Shown here piece after piece: positions 6,098 through 6,703 of a stretch of DNA of 6,703 bases (its first letter is position 1; each line of letters opens with the position of its first letter). A program made the position numbers and the translations under genes. The notes under the pieces were generated by a model that was given only the letters and a program-made list of their open reading frames with translations, ran no database searches and had not been told where the DNA came from. Source of the stretch: JBBQYA01 sp038209155 (GTDB lineage: Bacteria > Bacteroidota > Bacteroidia > Sphingobacteriales > Sphingobacteriaceae); contig JBBQYA010000120.1 in NCBI GenBank assembly GCA_038209155.1, forward strand, positions 1-6,703, written 5' to 3'.

Positions 6098-6703
6098 ATG
6101 GCAACAACCAACAAAAACCAACACACTCTTTGCAGATTTATTTCTCACCGAAGCGCAGAACTATCTAAACCAGAAGGGCAAAATAACCGATTTCTTTTTT
6201 ATGCTTATTTTGCTAATGATATTTTCTTCAATGCGGTAGAACAACGTGATGAAAATCAAACAAAATGGAAAGCGATGAAAACTGTACGCCCTCAGCTTAA
6301 CTTATTTGAACCCTATAAAACGCTTAATGATATAAAATCTAAGTTTGGTGAATTATTGGAAGTAGCAGAGAATATTTCTAGAAATAAAAAAAGTTACACT
6401 CAAAATATTCTTCAAGATAAAATTGAATCATTAGTTGCTTTAGATACGCCGATGGAGCATCTCTTATGGGATAGTTTATTCTACCAAATCGTAAATTCCA
6501 ATTCATTTTATGTTAAGGAAGCAATTATCCAACTTTTACTATTAAATAATATACTGAAAAAATTTGGACAACAGTCTAGAAACATTGTTCCTGACAATTA
6601 TTCAGATTATGTAGATTTAATGAATGCTGTTCTTGTTTTGCCAATAGAACTATTTGAGGAGGATAAACAAAGAAATAGGGTAGTGATTGGTGAGCCAGCA
6701 GAA
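6098..6703 (+). CDS. Unknown protein, N-terminal 202 residues (3' end outside window)
   Basis: An open frame starts at ATG 6098 and continues through 202 codons to the window edge without a stop. An in-frame TAA at 6077-6079 makes this the first possible start. The protein begins MATTNKNQHTLCRFISHRSAEL; I do not recognise the family. It has no signal peptide or membrane segment in the visible part. Composition is charged and mostly helix-like: KTLNDIKSKFGELLEVAENIS, then a leucine-rich helix (YVKEAIIQLLLLNNILKKFG, about residues 137-156) and a further helical stretch (YSDYVDLMNAVLVLPIELF). Low-GC codon use matches the rest of the window, and the frame keeps plausible protein composition throughout, so coding is likely. 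The start lies behind an A-rich leader without a Shine-Dalgarno motif. It is divergent from the 427-aa gene, across 917 bp holding the two structured repeats. It may be the first gene of an operon that continues outside the window. Confidence 0.8.
   Translation, partial: MATTNKNQHTLCRFISHRSAELSKPEGQNNRFLFYAYFANDIFFNAVEQRDENQTKWKAMKTVRPQLNLFEPYKTLNDIKSKFGELLEVAENISRNKKSYTQNILQDKIESLVALDTPMEHLLWDSLFYQIVNSNSFYVKEAIIQLLLLNNILKKFGQQSRNIVPDNYSDYVDLMNAVLVLPIELFEEDKQRNRVVIGEPAE

Overview
The window looks like chromosomal DNA of an AT-rich member of the Bacteroidota, most likely a Flavobacterium-like organism. Four things point there: the C-terminal GpsA sequence, Bacteroidota-type -7 promoter boxes (TAnnTTTG) in front of minus-strand genes, A-rich leaders without a Shine-Dalgarno motif, and an intergenic repeat of a kind I recall from flavobacterial genomes. 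No clear insertion sequence, CRISPR array, tRNA or rRNA was seen.

Layout. At 1-553 (+) lies the 3' part of gpsA (NAD(P)H glycerol-3-phosphate dehydrogenase). It converges on a small gene for a secreted six-cysteine protein (676-1059, -) of unknown function, whose leader carries four copies of an 8-bp tandem repeat. A 573-bp gap (1060-1632) follows. It holds a strong terminator for the helicase and what looks like a decayed, opposite-strand relative of the repeat found further right. Next come a DEAD-box RNA helicase of the DeaD/CsdA type with a DbpA-like RNA-binding domain and a long Arg-Gly-rich tail (1633-3666, -), and a conserved 427-residue protein of unknown biochemical function (3897-5180, -). 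Both have a TACCTTTG box, but in the second the box lies only 3 nt before the start codon.

A 917-bp gap (5181-6097) separates this gene from a divergent plus-strand gene (6098 to the window end) that runs off the edge and that I do not recognise. The gap holds two direct copies of a ~143-bp element, 206 bp apart and about 96% identical. They can fold into the same multi-branched structure: a GCGTA/TACGC closing helix, a ~13-pair stem, and a T-run/A-run hairpin.

The genes do not form an obvious pathway. The left and middle parts (gpsA, helicase, conserved protein) look like housekeeping core genes, each with its own transcription unit. The small secreted protein, the repeats and the right-hand unknown gene are the accessory-looking parts. 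The most unusual signals are the paired structured repeats, their likely relative at 1320-1395, the tandem octamer before the cysteine-rich secreted protein, and the possible leaderless promoter at 5184-5191.
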